Below are positions 24,934 through 36,070 of a stretch of DNA of 64,000 nt, piece by piece. Where the stretch lies: positions 22,754,001 to 22,818,000 of the forward strand of contig OY992835.1 in assembly GCA_963921425.1 (NCBI GenBank), read 5' to 3'. The DNA is from Dryas octopetala. Its lineage: Eukaryota > Streptophyta > Magnoliopsida > Rosales > Rosaceae. The translations under genes and the position numbers were made by a program. The notes under the pieces were generated by a model, which worked only from the letters and a program-made list of their open reading frames with translations, ran no database searches and was not told the DNA's origin. The first letter of the stretch is position 1. Every line of letters starts with the position of its first letter.

Positions 24934-27552
24934 TCACACACGTGATGCATTGACGAGTACGAGAGCTATGTGAGCAATCTTGGGCCATTCTTCCCCTGTA
25001 TCTCTCTGGCATCGCTGTGCTAGCAAAGGACATCTCCAGATTTCCAATCGAGAAAGAGTCACGGGTAGCCCATCTTGTGGCAAGCACTGGAGCATAGGGC
25101 ATTCCCAAATATACAATTCTTGAAGAGAGTTGAGGTGTAAAATGGTTGCAAGATTCAGAACATTATAGAAGCTGAGAGAAGTGAGACTGGTGGGCAATAG
25201 CCCCTGCTGCGGAAATGAATCCACTTGGTCTTCACATTTCTTGAAATTGATTTCCAACTCTTTAAGAGAGTTGAGTCTTCCTAGGCCCCACTGCATGCGG
25301 TTTGCAAAGAGTTCTTTGTTACAATCAACTTTAAGTGATTTTAGTGTTGAAGGCAATCCCTCTTGAGAGAATGTCTCAAGTTCATAACATTGTGTTACCA
25401 TCAAACGCCCAAGAGATGGGAGAAGGGTGTCCATTTGTCCTGGCAATGACCTCAATTTCAAACACTCGTGGATTTGCATTTCTGTCAATTTGGGCGCATC
25501 CATCCCTCCATCTGAAAAACATACATAATTTGGGCAATCATATATGTTCAGATAACTGAGGGAGACGAATTTAGGGCTTATAGATTCCTGTGAAAGTGGG
25601 CCAGTAAAGGATTTCAGACCCTGCAAGTCTAGGCTTTCAAGCTTTGGCAAGTTGTCTAACGGTAATATCTTTGTTAGCTTGGGGCACGACGTCACTGTCA
25701 GACTACAAAGATTAGGAAAAATTCCACCAACATAAGACCACTCTTGCCACTCCAACATATTGTAGATCCTCAATTCTTTTAGAGATTTGAATGGCTCAAT
25801 TCCACTAGTACTGTTACCATAAAACTCAGGACCTATCGACACCACTTCCTTTAACCCTTTAATAAAGAGATATATGAGGGAAGGTAGCTGCCCCAGTGGT
25901 GGCAAGAGGTAACAAGATTCACAATTTATAAGTATAACAGAAGCTAGATTAGACAAAGAAGGATCTCCTAACCAACCTGGAAATCTTGTTCCCCCATAAA
26001 GTGCAATTTTGAGCTTTGTTAAGTTTGTATGCGGTTGGAGTTTCTCCAGAACTTCTCTATCTCTTAGGGAATAGAGATAGTTGAATGTGAATGTTGAAAG
26101 AAGGACCTTGAGATTAGATTATCGAAGTAGTCATCTCCAACTTCTTCCATGATTTTCTTCTTTGTTGGTTGTAGTAGGTCTTCAGCCATCCACAACAAAA
26201 TCAATTGAGATTTTGTAAAATTGTAGTCTTTAGGAAATATCGAGCAGTAGGCAAAACAACGCTTGAGATGCGATGGTAGATAACAGTAGCTAAACCATAG
26301 AGATGGAAGAATTTTACTCTCTTCATCTGACAACTCCCATATGTCGCTCTTCAGTATATTTTTCCATGCTTTCAGATTTAATTCAGAGTGTAAGAGACCA
26401 CCAAGTGTTTTTGCAGCTAAAGGAAGGCCTTTACTAACAATTTGCCTTCCGATTACTTCAAGATTTGGATGTGTACTAATTACACCAGCATTTTTGAATG
26501 CATGTTTTGCAAACAGCTGCCAGCAATCTTCCTCAGCTATTTGCTTCAAATGGTGAGTTGGAAGAGTTCCCATCACAGATGCAACACCGTTACTGCGTGT
26601 TGTGACAATAATCTTGCTCCCATGTGCTCCAGATTGAAAGGGAAGCCTTAATTTATCCCAATGAACATAATCTTCATTCCAAACGTCATCAAGGACAATG
26701 AGAAACTTCTTATTAGCTAATTCATCCTTGAGTAGAATGTGAAGTAGATCTAGTATAGTGATACCACAAGTTTGTGAAGTAATTGACCCATAAGTTGCTT
26801 GTGCTATTCTAAGAATATCAAATTCTTCCGAAACACAAACCCATCCTCGGGGGTTGAAATGTTGCTTTACTCTCACATCATTGTATACAAGCTGTGCAAG
26901 GGTGGTCTTTCCGATTCCTCCCATGCCCACAATAAATAGGAATCACATCTATCTTATCTTCAGTTGCATCATCGGATAGCAGTAATCGAATGATGGCCTC
27001 TCTGTCCGCATCCCTTCCAAACACACCAGAATCATCATCTATCAGAGAAGAAGTTTCCCTTGTTTTTGCTTGTGGTCTATCTCGAAAATGAACACCTTCT
27101 TTCAAGCCAAGCACATCTTTCTCGCTTAGAAGAAGATCCATTCTGTCAAGAATTTCCTCTATCTTGGGCTCCACAGTTTTGTCAAATTTGTCCAACAAAG
27201 TGGGATGGGCAAGGTTGCGCACCCAACTGCTTGTGCTTCGAGATTGAGTACCCTCCTCCAGCTTGCGGGGCAGAGCTTCAGTGTTGATCTCATCCACCAC
27301 GTCCCCTGCAGCATAGGCAGCATCTTTAAGCTCGTTCAGCCACATCCTCACCTTTGGGCTTCTGATCTGCTTCTCCTCGGCATCATCCAGCACTGCATGA
27401 ACTGACAGCAACTTTATCTTCAACTGGTTGAGGAGTCCTTTGGTGTTGTTCTTTCCGGAGAGGAAGTCATGGACCTGACGAGAAGCCATTCTTTCAAACA
27501 AAACATTGAGAACAGAAGAGAGAAAAGCTCCACCCACTATCGCAGCTGCCAT
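24934..27552 (-). pseudogene. Broken CC-NB-LRR (RPP13-like 1 type) resistance gene
   Basis: The coiled-coil part runs from MAAAIVGGAFLSSVLNVLF (27552) with the VLDDAEEKQ motif. NB-ARC motifs are P-loop GMGGIGKTT, kinase-2 FLIVLDDVWNED, RNBS-B GSKIIVTTR, GLPLAAK and RNBS-D CFAYCSIFPKDY. LRRs run to ...ALVLVNASRV (stop at 24934). Two lesions are visible. A 4-bp tandem duplication (AATAAATA, 26931-26938) shifts the frame just before the P-loop. Near 26060-26090 the frame jumps from SRSFFQHS into the mid-LRR region (REVLEKLQPHTNLTKLKI), so the end of ARC2 with the MHD motif and the first LRRs, some 300-450 residues by family comparison, are missing. The rest is well kept, so decay looks recent. 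It could still yield a truncated CC protein of about 220 aa. Confidence 0.88.
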
Positions 27553-27726
27553 AACTTCTCTTGTTCGCGGTACACGGGAAAATGAAAGACTTTTGTTTGT
27601 GAATTATATATATATGTACGATTCTCTTAGAGAAACTACTTCAGATTGCGAGATACTTTTGAGTTCTGAGAAACTTTTAAGTTGTTATAAATAATAATTA
27701 ATGATTTTTCATGATTTGGTAGAAAA

Positions 27727-27800
27727 TATATATACATATGAATGCTAAGTGGTATAAAATTATGATATAAAAATATAATAAGTGTAGCATTACTGATATA
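27727..27800. repeat. Fragment of the 20774 MITE family
   Basis: GGTATAAAATTATGATATAAAAATATAATAAG-like sequence ending in TGTAGCATTA corresponds to parts of the 20774-21142 and 39880-40012 copies. It lies upstream of the NLR start, in its promoter region. Confidence 0.45.
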
Positions 27801-28116
27801 TATATGTAGAGTACACCAAAAGGAAACATAAAACGAAATGGTGGCTCTTCGCCTGAAGTCCATGCAAATAGTGCCTAATTTTAAACACCCTAATCACCAA
27901 AAAAATTTGTCTAAACCCCCACCCATCTAGAAACTCTTTCAAAACCCCCTACAATTTATAATCCTAAATTACCCTTCTGACGCGCACTGACACATGCTGA
28001 CACGTGCTGACGTCACTGTAATTGAATTTTGGTGAAACTGTTTTTTTTTTTTTTTTGAATTGAAGTTTTTGCTAAAACTCAATATTTCGCTAAAATTAAA
28101 ATCAAACACTGAAATT

Positions 28117-28240
28117 GAATTTCATTACACTAAAACTGAATTTCAAAAATTCAATTACACTGAAACTGAATTTCAAGAATTCAATTACACTGAAACTGAA
28201 TTTCAGAAATTCAGTTACACTAAATTGAAGAATTCAGTTA
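28117..28240. repeat. 30-bp minisatellite, about four units
   Basis: Units share ATTACACTGAAACTGAATTT followed by CAAGAATTCA-like sequence. The first three units are almost identical and the last is shortened. Because 30 is a multiple of three, an open frame repeats every 10 residues (FNYTETEFQK); I regard this as incidental. Confidence 0.85.
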
Positions 28241-29363
28241 TGAATTCACTTATTGAAACTGAATTAAGTGATGAAACAATTACACCTCGACTAAAATGCA
28301 ATTACACCTTAATTAAAAAACAATTACACCTTTACTAAACAATTACACTTCACTAAAACAGTTACACCTTAACTGAATTCTGTTTCACTAAAAAAAACAC
28401 AGCAACCTTATCAAAAAAAAAAAAAAAACAACAACAATACAACAAGTCATTGAGATGAGAGGAGTAGCCAACAATACAACGTCGTCCGATCACCTCACGC
28501 GCGACGAGTACACGACAGTCGCCACTGCCTCGATCTGTTTCTACCTGCAAATCTGATTCATCATATTTCAGAACCATAATTTCATTCAAAATTCATTTAA
28601 AACTCATGTTTCACGAATTGAAACTATTTAATCAATAAATGAAGTAAATTTGTATACTTATAAATCAATTAAAAACCACATTTCTATCTGATTTATAACA
28701 AATTCAATTAAAACAGATTCACAAATTATACATTTCACAGACAGATTCACAAATCAATTTCAAATTAGGGTTTTCAAATCAGGGCTTTTGAAATTCAATG
28801 CAATTGAACCAAAATTTGTATACCAGTAGAGAGAGACTGTCAAGGGGAGAAGAATGAGACCGGAACCACTTCAATCCGCCACCGGAATCGCCGGCAACGG
28901 CGGCGATAAGTCTCAGACTTTCTCGGCGTCGATTCGCCGTCCACGGTGGTCAGTTGGAGAATCAGAGACCACCATCACACTCACCACGTCGAGAGGAAGC
29001 TTCTGGAAGTGGAGAGCGGCTGCGACGTCGCCGAAATCTCGAAGTCACCGCCGGAGATGACGATCGGACTTCGGGCTGTATTTGGGTTTCTATGGATTTT
29101 ATGGGAAAGAAAAGGCCATGGATAGATAGAGGAGGAAGAGGCGAGAAGAACCCAACTAGTCCGACACCTCGTCGTCGCCGGAATTGACGGATCGCCGACG
29201 AGAGAGCTCGGATCTGCCTAGACCCAATCCGGCGTCGACGTTTGGTTTCACGGCACGTGGAGAGCATAGGGATCATGAGGAAGAGAGAGGAGAGACGAGA
29301 AGATTGGGACCGGTCTCGCCAGCAACCGTTGCCGGACGACGGAGCACTCGCCGATGACAGCCA

Positions 29364-29369
<6 letters not shown>

Positions 29370-29435
<66 letters not shown>
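29370..29435. repeat. (GA)n microsatellite
   Basis: About 66 bp of almost pure AG/GA dinucleotides with one interruption, at the right edge of the GC-rich segment of the candidate 27.9-29.7 kb element. Confidence 0.9.
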
Positions 29436-29857
29436 CGTAGAGGAGAAAGAGAATGTGAGAGAGAGAAATGTGATTAACTGATTAAGTGACCAGCTGAGGT
29501 TATAATTGGAATATTAGAAAAATTTGGGGTCAAACCCAGCTGGTTGTTAGTTGACCAGGGGGTTTTAGGAGCATTTAAATAACTAATAGGGGGTTTTGAA
29601 TTAACTTTAGTAAAGCTAGAGGTTTTGAAATAACTAAGCTCTAATTTGAGGGTTTTGAATAGTTTACACATATGATATTAACCATTTTTTGAGCCTATTA
29701 TTTAATATAATTTAGGTCTTCATTCAAAGATCAACTTTACAAAAAATTAACCTAGCAAAAAATTATTTAGCTGTGTCCATTAATCTTGATTAGTTCTAGA
29801 GAGCTCATCTTATCACGTTAACTGTACAAATAATAATAATAATAATAATAATAATAA

Positions 29858-30676
29858 GGGAGGTGATTTTTCGCACTTCTCTTTTCTTCATTTGCACTCT
29901 TTTTTATTTTTTTAAATGTTTGTATATATTTTTATTATTTATTTTCCACATATACCCTTTGACTTTTAATTATAAAATGTTACATATGCAACATTAAATC
30001 ATACACATTTAATTATTTAAAACTGTCATAATAATATATCTATTTCTATAACTTTCTTTTAAAAAGAAAGAAAAACATATGTAATTCTCTACACTTATAT
30101 CCGTCTTCATGATATAGTACATCTTTTTTTTCTTATTAAGCTGTCATGTGACATTCATTTTAAAAAAAATCAAATATGCTACAAATAAGTAGTGGTTGCT
30201 TGGCATGGAAACACTTTTCTTGGCAGTGTCAAAAGACCCAAAATGAGGGAGTGGACTAAATGAAAACGTTAATTAATTTCATAACACAAAACCCACCATC
30301 AAAAGAAGAAGATATATAAATCATGACCCTCATGAAGAAAACGAAAAAAATATATGACAGGTTAAATATTTTCCTAATAAAGTATAGAATGATGATTGAA
30401 AACACGTACAACATTGGTTCACAAAAGAAAAAAAATGGCATAGAAGGCAAAAAGATGCAATATGAAGAAGATACGATGAGGGGGATAGAAAATTACTTAT
30501 TTTTATTTTTTTAATAAGAATGAGAGAATTTAAGAAAAAATAATCATTACTGAAAAATAATTAAAATAAAAATTTAACAATAAATTTGAAAAAATATATA
30601 ATAAAAATATACAAAATACATTAAAAAAGGAGATGAAGTGCAAACGGAAAAAAAAAGAGTGCGAAAATTGCCTCCC
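29858..30676. mobile_element. Tourist-like (PIF/Harbinger) MITE with TAA target duplication
   Basis: The left end is GGGAGGTGATTTTTCGCACT. The right end, on the opposite strand, is GGGAGGCAATTTTCGCACTC. Similarity continues inward past TTTGCACT to TGTATATATTTTTATTAT versus TGTATATTTTTATTAT, giving inverted repeats of about 75-80 bp. The element is flanked directly by TAA on both sides (29855-29857, 30677-30679), the typical PIF/Harbinger target. The 819-bp interior is AT-rich with no transposase. It inserted into an (ATA)n tract. Confidence 0.75.
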
Positions 30677-31333
30677 TAAGAATAATAATAAATAATTAAT
30701 AATTTTTTGGAAAGTAAAGAGAAATGGTAAGGTTTTGACTCTTCCCCTGACTTATATGCAAATCATTTTGAATCTGATAAAGACAGCTTGTCCACTAGGA
30801 CTTTATACTGCAACTTGGATGCTATAGATCAGATGAATTTTTTGGTATGATCCTCCTCGTGGTGTTATAATATGGTATTGGTTTTCTTTGGCAAATTATA
30901 TCTTGGTTCATCAAAAAAATGCAACTTGCATAAAAAAAAAAAAGTGCAACGTTTTTTTTTTTTTGGTGGAAAGAACATGATATTAAAAAAAGTGCAACTT
31001 AAAAGTGGGTATATATAAATTAAAGTGCAACTTACATAAAAAAAAGTGCAATTTGCACAATGATCGATATTATTTTTCGGGATAAATTTCCCAACCCAAA
31101 GATATCATAGTCAAATAACATGACCAACAAATTAGATTCTGCTACGTATTGACTAATAAATATAACCTGCCGGCTGCCGAACAGCATTTTTAGGCGCGGA
31201 GTGCATGTATTTGTATATGGAGGTGGAATGGTAGACTGAGACTTCTTTTTGTTTTGTTTTATTTTTTTGGGGTCAACTCTCTCGCCCTTCTCCGTCTTCC
31301 AAATGTGAAATGCCGAGCAGTCCGAGCTGCGTG

Positions 31334-31340
31334 TATAAAG
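31334..31340 (+). promoter_or_regulatory. Candidate TATA box of the macro-domain gene
   Basis: TATAAAG lies 83 bp before the ATG at 31417, with a short CT-rich leader between. Spacing suits a plant core promoter. Support is sequence only. Confidence 0.45.
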
Positions 31341-31416
31341 CATGCAAGATTGCTCAGCTCAGTTCTCACACTCACACTCGCTTCGCGCCCTGCAAGATTT
31401 CGCTGCGTAATTCGTT

Positions 31417-33311
31417 ATGGTTTCCACCATGTCCAACGGAGTGGTTCGCTTCCCTTTATCTGCTTCATGCACTCTCGTAATCCAAAAGGGAGATATCACC
31501 AAGTGGTTCATCGACGGCTCCAGTGATGCAATCGTCAGTCCTTTTCTTTCTTATATTATTTCTTCTTCATTAATCTTCTGGCTCCCGAGAAATGACAGGA
31601 AACGAAAAGTTGGGAAATTTTCAGCCTCTTGGGTCTAACCTGGTCGATAGATATGTTTGTTTTTTTTTTTTCTTCTTGGAAAATGAAAATTTCAGCTCAA
31701 GATGTTCAGTTTTTTTTTTTTTTTACTTATATTCTGGGACTTGTGCTTCTCGAGTTCTCTGTGTTTAACTTATAACTCTATGTACATATTAATTATGGAT
31801 CATACTGATACTAGCTTGTGCCATATTAGTACACTATATTATCTGGTCCATGAAGGTCCCCTTGTGCCCCATTGAATAGTTATAATCCGGTACTATAAAT
31901 TTGTGAGAATTTTATTGCATATTGATGGACATCTTTTTGCAGGTTAATCCAGGAAATAAGCGAATGCTTGGAGGTGGTGGTACAGATGGAGGTATTCTGT
32001 TGTTCATAAGGTTTTATATTGTAGATATTGTGAAATGAGTTATATTGATTTTTAATGATCTTCCAGCTATACATACGGCTGCTGGCACAGATCTTCTACA
32101 AGCATGCTATAGTGTCCGAGAAGTCAGGCCAGGAATACGCTGTCCCACCGGACAAGCAAGGATTACTCCGTAAATTCTCATGTTTTAACTCCTATTTGTG
32201 CATTTGATTTTTGAAACCTACAGCACATAATCCCTATTGCAATCCATTGTAAATGATGCAGAGGTTTTAAGTTGCCTGCGTCTCATGTAATTCACACTGT
32301 TGGACCCATCTACGGGTCTGTTAGTAACCCAGAAGCCTATCTGAGAGCTGCACACAGGTTGTTATGTGTTTCATGCTGCCACTTTGCTAGTAGTTTGATT
32401 TGTTACTCTTTGTTGAGATTTCGTTCATGCAAATTGATTACAGGAACTGCTTGAGCTTAGCCAAATCGAACAACATTCAGTATATTGCATTTGCTGCCAT
32501 ATCTTGTGGTGCGTTTGGGTAAGTTGACAAAGGGATTTCCTTGGTGTTCAAAAGTGACATCTGATCAATGTTGCATGAGGTGTATTGGGTTATAATCTTT
32601 CTTGCCTTTCATCACATAGAGTTGAAAGAGAGTCCTGTCTCTTGTTGGCATTCAAAATTTTGAAGTTTTATGGTATCATGATTCATATACCCTCATGCTT
32701 GAAGCTATTAGATTACATATTCTACTTCTCTCCATTTGTTACTCAAAGAAATCATAAATGAAATTGTAAACAAGTGACTGACAGATTAATCGCTTCTTAA
32801 TTTTTCATATTCGTCCAGATATCCTTGTAATGAGGCGGCCCCAATAGCTTTATCTACAGTCAGAGAATTTGCGAATGACCTAAAGGAGGTATGGTATGCT
32901 TATAATTTATAGTTGCTAGCATAATAACATGACATGACATGACAGTACAGTAATGTGGGCTTTATTTTCCAGTTCAAATTTCCTTTTCTTTCGTCAAGTG
33001 GTTCCACGTACACTTTCAATGTCTTTTATTTAGATGGGTATTGGGTCATGCTTTGTTCTTGTGGCAAACATTGTTTTCCCCAATTTGGAAGCTATCTGGA
33101 GCATTATCAATTAACACATTTATTACTATATGTAGATAGAATTGATTCTATTGAATAATGTGATCCATGCCTTGACTAGATGGATATTCTAGAACTCTAA
33201 CTCACTGGCAGTTACATTCTTTATTGATTGCAGGTGCACTTTGTTCTTTTCTATGATGAGCCATACAAGGTTTGGTTGGAGAAGGCAAACGAATTGCTTA
33301 ATGTACCATGA
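31417..33311 (+). CDS. Macro-domain ADP-ribose-binding protein / O-acetyl-ADP-ribose deacetylase-like
   Basis: Stand-alone macro-domain proteins bind ADP-ribose and many hydrolyse O-acetyl-ADP-ribose or remove ADP-ribose from proteins. Seven exons are readable: about 31417-31532 ([21 protein letters not shown]), 31943-31989 ([15 protein letters not shown]), 32067-32169 ([14 protein letters not shown]...CPTGQARIT), 32263-32357 ([15 protein letters not shown]), about 32444-32520 ([16 protein letters not shown]), 32818-32890 ([17 protein letters not shown]) and 33234-33311 ([18 protein letters not shown]...NVP, TGA). The ligand loops NPGN, GGGGTDGAIH and ISCGAFGYP are all present. The product of about 195 aa is essentially one domain. 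A second Met 12 bp downstream (MSNGVVRF) could also start. The frame looks intact. Confidence 0.9.
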
Positions 33312-33844
33312 GCAAGCAGTTGGCGGTAGAAATATGACCTACCTTTCTGTCGTTACATGTGGATGCAAACCTTTGATGTAATAGAGATGAAGTTTGTTGA
33401 GTCGTTGACCTCTCATGTGGAGAACGAGATGGTGAAACAGAGCATATCTTAAGTTGCCAATATACTTGGGCGATTATCTTCGAAAAGTTATGTAATATTC
33501 TTATCTGTGTGCATTTGCAGAAGCTGCCTAGTGTTTTATGAAGTATATTACATGTATGCACAAGTGACTTTGTTTTACTAGATGACAAACGTTTCCTCTA
33601 CCAATCGTATTCCTATCCATTGAATGCTCATCTTTACCTCCTTTTTGGGCACCCATCTTCCTCGTAATCAAATTTAGGCATGCCATATTACCTTGTGTGT
33701 GAAAATCAAATTATGACAGTAAATCACAAGGTATTCAGAATAGCTTACTGTTGCAACAAAGAATAAATCACAATCACATAAAACACATAGAAACCATCAT
33801 ATTGTTTCTTATTCAACACCATCCAAAGTATAATATAACCAAAT

Positions 33845-36070
33845 TCAGTGATAGTGCCTAGACCAACAGATGTTCCCTCCATCCCCAAATTCCTCTCCTA
33901 CCTCACCTCGGCTGTGGATCCACCATAAGAGATTGGTAAGCGAATTGCCATCATCGAAACCATTCAAGCTCCTAATCTTCCCCAAAGCACCTTCCTTCTC
34001 ATAAATCCCTTCCAAGGTATAGGCAAACCCTTTCCATCCTTCCCCAACACCCTCCCTACTCAGAGCTGGCAGTGTCCATTGCACAAGTTGCCTAACAAAG
34101 CCAACATCAGAGAACAAGACCTCAGTGATAGGTAATATGGGCAGCACCTGAATTCCAAGCCTGCACTCTCTCCACTCTGGAGGAGCAAACCAAAGTCCGC
34201 TGTCCCTCTTGTTGGCCCATAGCACTCCCACCACCCTATTTTCCCTTGTGAAATCTTCCTCATAAATGTTATCTCCCTCTTTTACTTGCCACCACATTTG
34301 AGCTGCCAGAATTTCCAAAGCTGCAAGCATTGATCCAGTGGCCACAAGATGTGTGTCTCCATAGGCTAACCCCATCAAAGCAGCTGAATAGTAAGCATTC
34401 ACTGCCTCACTTGTGCTCTCTTGATTCCTCCCATCCGCAAATTCAGTTAGCCCTCCTGCCCATGAGTGTAATTTATATAGATCAAAGCATCTCAGACGTG
34501 GATAATGTGAATTTGATCGCCTGCCTAAGTTCATAAAATCCATTGCAAGTGAATAAGCTTGAGGCTTGAACTTCCTCCCCCACGCCGGGTCAATCTTCGC
34601 AAGCACTGAAATGGCATAAAGAAAGTAGCCCAGATGGTAATGGTGATCATTATAAATTCCAAACCCGAAATCTGCACCTGAATCTGATGATCCTTGCTTA
34701 GTGACAATTCCACCCCATTTACCATCATACAAGAAACCATTCCCACTAAAAGTCCCATCCAACCATGGCTCAATTGTATCCTTCAAGAACTTCCTGATTG
34801 CTGGAATCACATCAAGATAAGCCACCTCCTCAGCAATCAAAGCCAACCTTGCCGCTCTGGCAATCAATTTCCCATAAAAATAAGAAGACGTTGTTGTTAT
34901 TGGTGTTGAACTGAGAGCTTCAACATCTTTACAAAGCGCAGATATTATTTCAGTGTATGAATCCTCTTTAACACCTCTAATTGAATGCCAAGTGACTGAA
35001 ACAGGGTCTGGTTTCAACACCCATGAATCACCAACAACACCAACAAGCTCACCATCAATACTTTTATACTTGAAATTCTGCAAAACAGTAACATCACAAT
35101 CATCACCCGAAAGAAGCTGAAGATGGAGAGGATGAGCAAGCATAAGCAAATCCCCCCATCCTTTCTTTTCCCATTTATATTCCAACGAAAATGGCTTTGT
35201 GAACACAGCTTCACCAGAAACCGGGTAACAAGAGCTGAACCGATCCAGGATTTCCTCGTATTGTGGATCAGAATCGGGCAATATTGCAATCCGAACAATC
35301 CCAGAAAACCCACCAGAAGTTATCAATGATAGGCCGCCCTGAGTGAAATCGATTGAAGAGGAGGTGTATATAAGCCATGTCTGAATGTTGTTGAGCTTGA
35401 TGGTGTACTTGGTGCGAGAGTTGTTGGAAGAACACGAAAGAATAGCATGAATGGTTGAGATCGAAAGCGCAGTGCCTTTAGAGACAGAGCATGTGACAAA
35501 GGGGCTTCCCCGGACGAGAAAGAAGCGAAGATTGGAGGAGGGGAAGTCCAAAGTGAGACTGAGATCAGTAAAGGAAGCGATTTTATGGTGCTCTTGTGCA
35601 TCTGGGTTGGCCTTTTCTGAGGCAGAGATGGTGAGGTCGGCTATGAAAATCTGGTAAAGGAAAGCAGAGTTGGAGAAGCGAGATGGGTAAGAGAGGGTTA
35701 GAGAGGAGGAGGAGGATTTGATTTGGTACGGGTGGAAGTACTCAGGCTGGTCGCCATTTTTGAGGGTGAAGTTTTGGAAGAAGGAGTTTGTGGGGAGTGG
35801 GTTTGAGAGGAGGTTTTGGGAGAAGAATGGTGAAGGGTCTGGGAGGACTGTGGATTGGGTTTGAGGGAAGAGGAAAGGTGTGTTCTTTGGTGGCTTCTGG
35901 GTTTGTTGTGATGGTGATGGTGATGGTGGTAGTGATGACATGGTTTGAAGTTCAGCAGGTGGTGATGGTGATGAAGCCTGAGGTGGTGGTGGGGGTTTAT
36001 AAGGCTTGTGAGGTTTCTTGAAGCTCTTGGTGATTAAGGTTTTGACTCTGCGCCTGATCTTTTTCAACAT
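33845..36070 (-). CDS. GH81 endo-1,3-beta-glucanase, copy A (741 aa)
   Basis: An intronless glycoside hydrolase family 81 gene; the family cuts 1,3-beta-glucan such as callose or fungal wall glucan. The N-terminal beta-sandwich region begins near TPFLFPQTQSTVLPDPSPFF. The catalytic region carries YNDHHYHLGY (Asp about 475) and FADGRNQESTSEAVNAYYS (Glu about 551 and 555), matching the acidic residues known to be needed in fungal GH81 enzymes. Before the family core it has about 65 extra residues: a basic start (MLKKIRRRVKTLITKSFKK) and a Pro/Ser-rich stretch, absent from copy B. No classical signal peptide is evident. It shares most of its sequence with copy B 1.4 kb away, so they are tandem duplicates. 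The C-terminus ends ICWSRHYH. Confidence 0.92.
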   Translation of the reverse strand: MLKKIRRRVKTLITKSFKKPHKPYKPPPPPQASSPSPPAELQTMSSLPPSPSPSQQTQKPPKNTPFLFPQTQSTVLPDPSPFFSQNLLSNPLPTNSFFQNFTLKNGDQPEYFHPYQIKSSSSSLTLSYPSRFSNSAFLYQIFIADLTISASEKANPDAQEHHKIASFTDLSLTLDFPSSNLRFFLVRGSPFVTCSVSKGTALSISTIHAILSCSSNNSRTKYTIKLNNIQTWLIYTSSSIDFTQGGLSLITSGGFSGIVRIAILPDSDPQYEEILDRFSSCYPVSGEAVFTKPFSLEYKWEKKGWGDLLMLAHPLHLQLLSGDDCDVTVLQNFKYKSIDGELVGVVGDSWVLKPDPVSVTWHSIRGVKEDSYTEIISALCKDVEALSSTPITTTSSYFYGKLIARAARLALIAEEVAYLDVIPAIRKFLKDTIEPWLDGTFSGNGFLYDGKWGGIVTKQGSSDSGADFGFGIYNDHHYHLGYFLYAISVLAKIDPAWGRKFKPQAYSLAMDFMNLGRRSNSHYPRLRCFDLYKLHSWAGGLTEFADGRNQESTSEAVNAYYSAALMGLAYGDTHLVATGSMLAALEILAAQMWWQVKEGDNIYEEDFTRENRVVGVLWANKRDSGLWFAPPEWRECRLGIQVLPILPITEVLFSDVGFVRQLVQWTLPALSREGVGEGWKGFAYTLEGIYEKEGALGKIRSLNGFDDGNSLTNLLWWIHSRGEVGEEFGDGGNICWSRHYH

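Larger units (their letters stand above)
27880..29665. mobile_element. Candidate non-autonomous element with subterminal TTCAAAACCCCCTA motifs
   Basis: The left side holds AAACACCCTAATC and TTTCAAAACCCCCTACAA. The right side, read on the opposite strand, holds AAAACCCTCAAATTA and ATTCAAAACCCCCTATTA, a weak inverted arrangement. Between them lie a 30-bp minisatellite, a GC-rich segment (28850-29350) very different from its surroundings, and a GA tract. No transposase or reverse transcriptase frame was seen. Boundaries and class are uncertain. Confidence 0.35.

Noticed and set aside
28850-29280. Arg/Ser-rich frames on both strands of the GC-rich block
   Set aside because: Overlapping frames on both strands reflect high GC content and stop scarcity; no domain was recognised.
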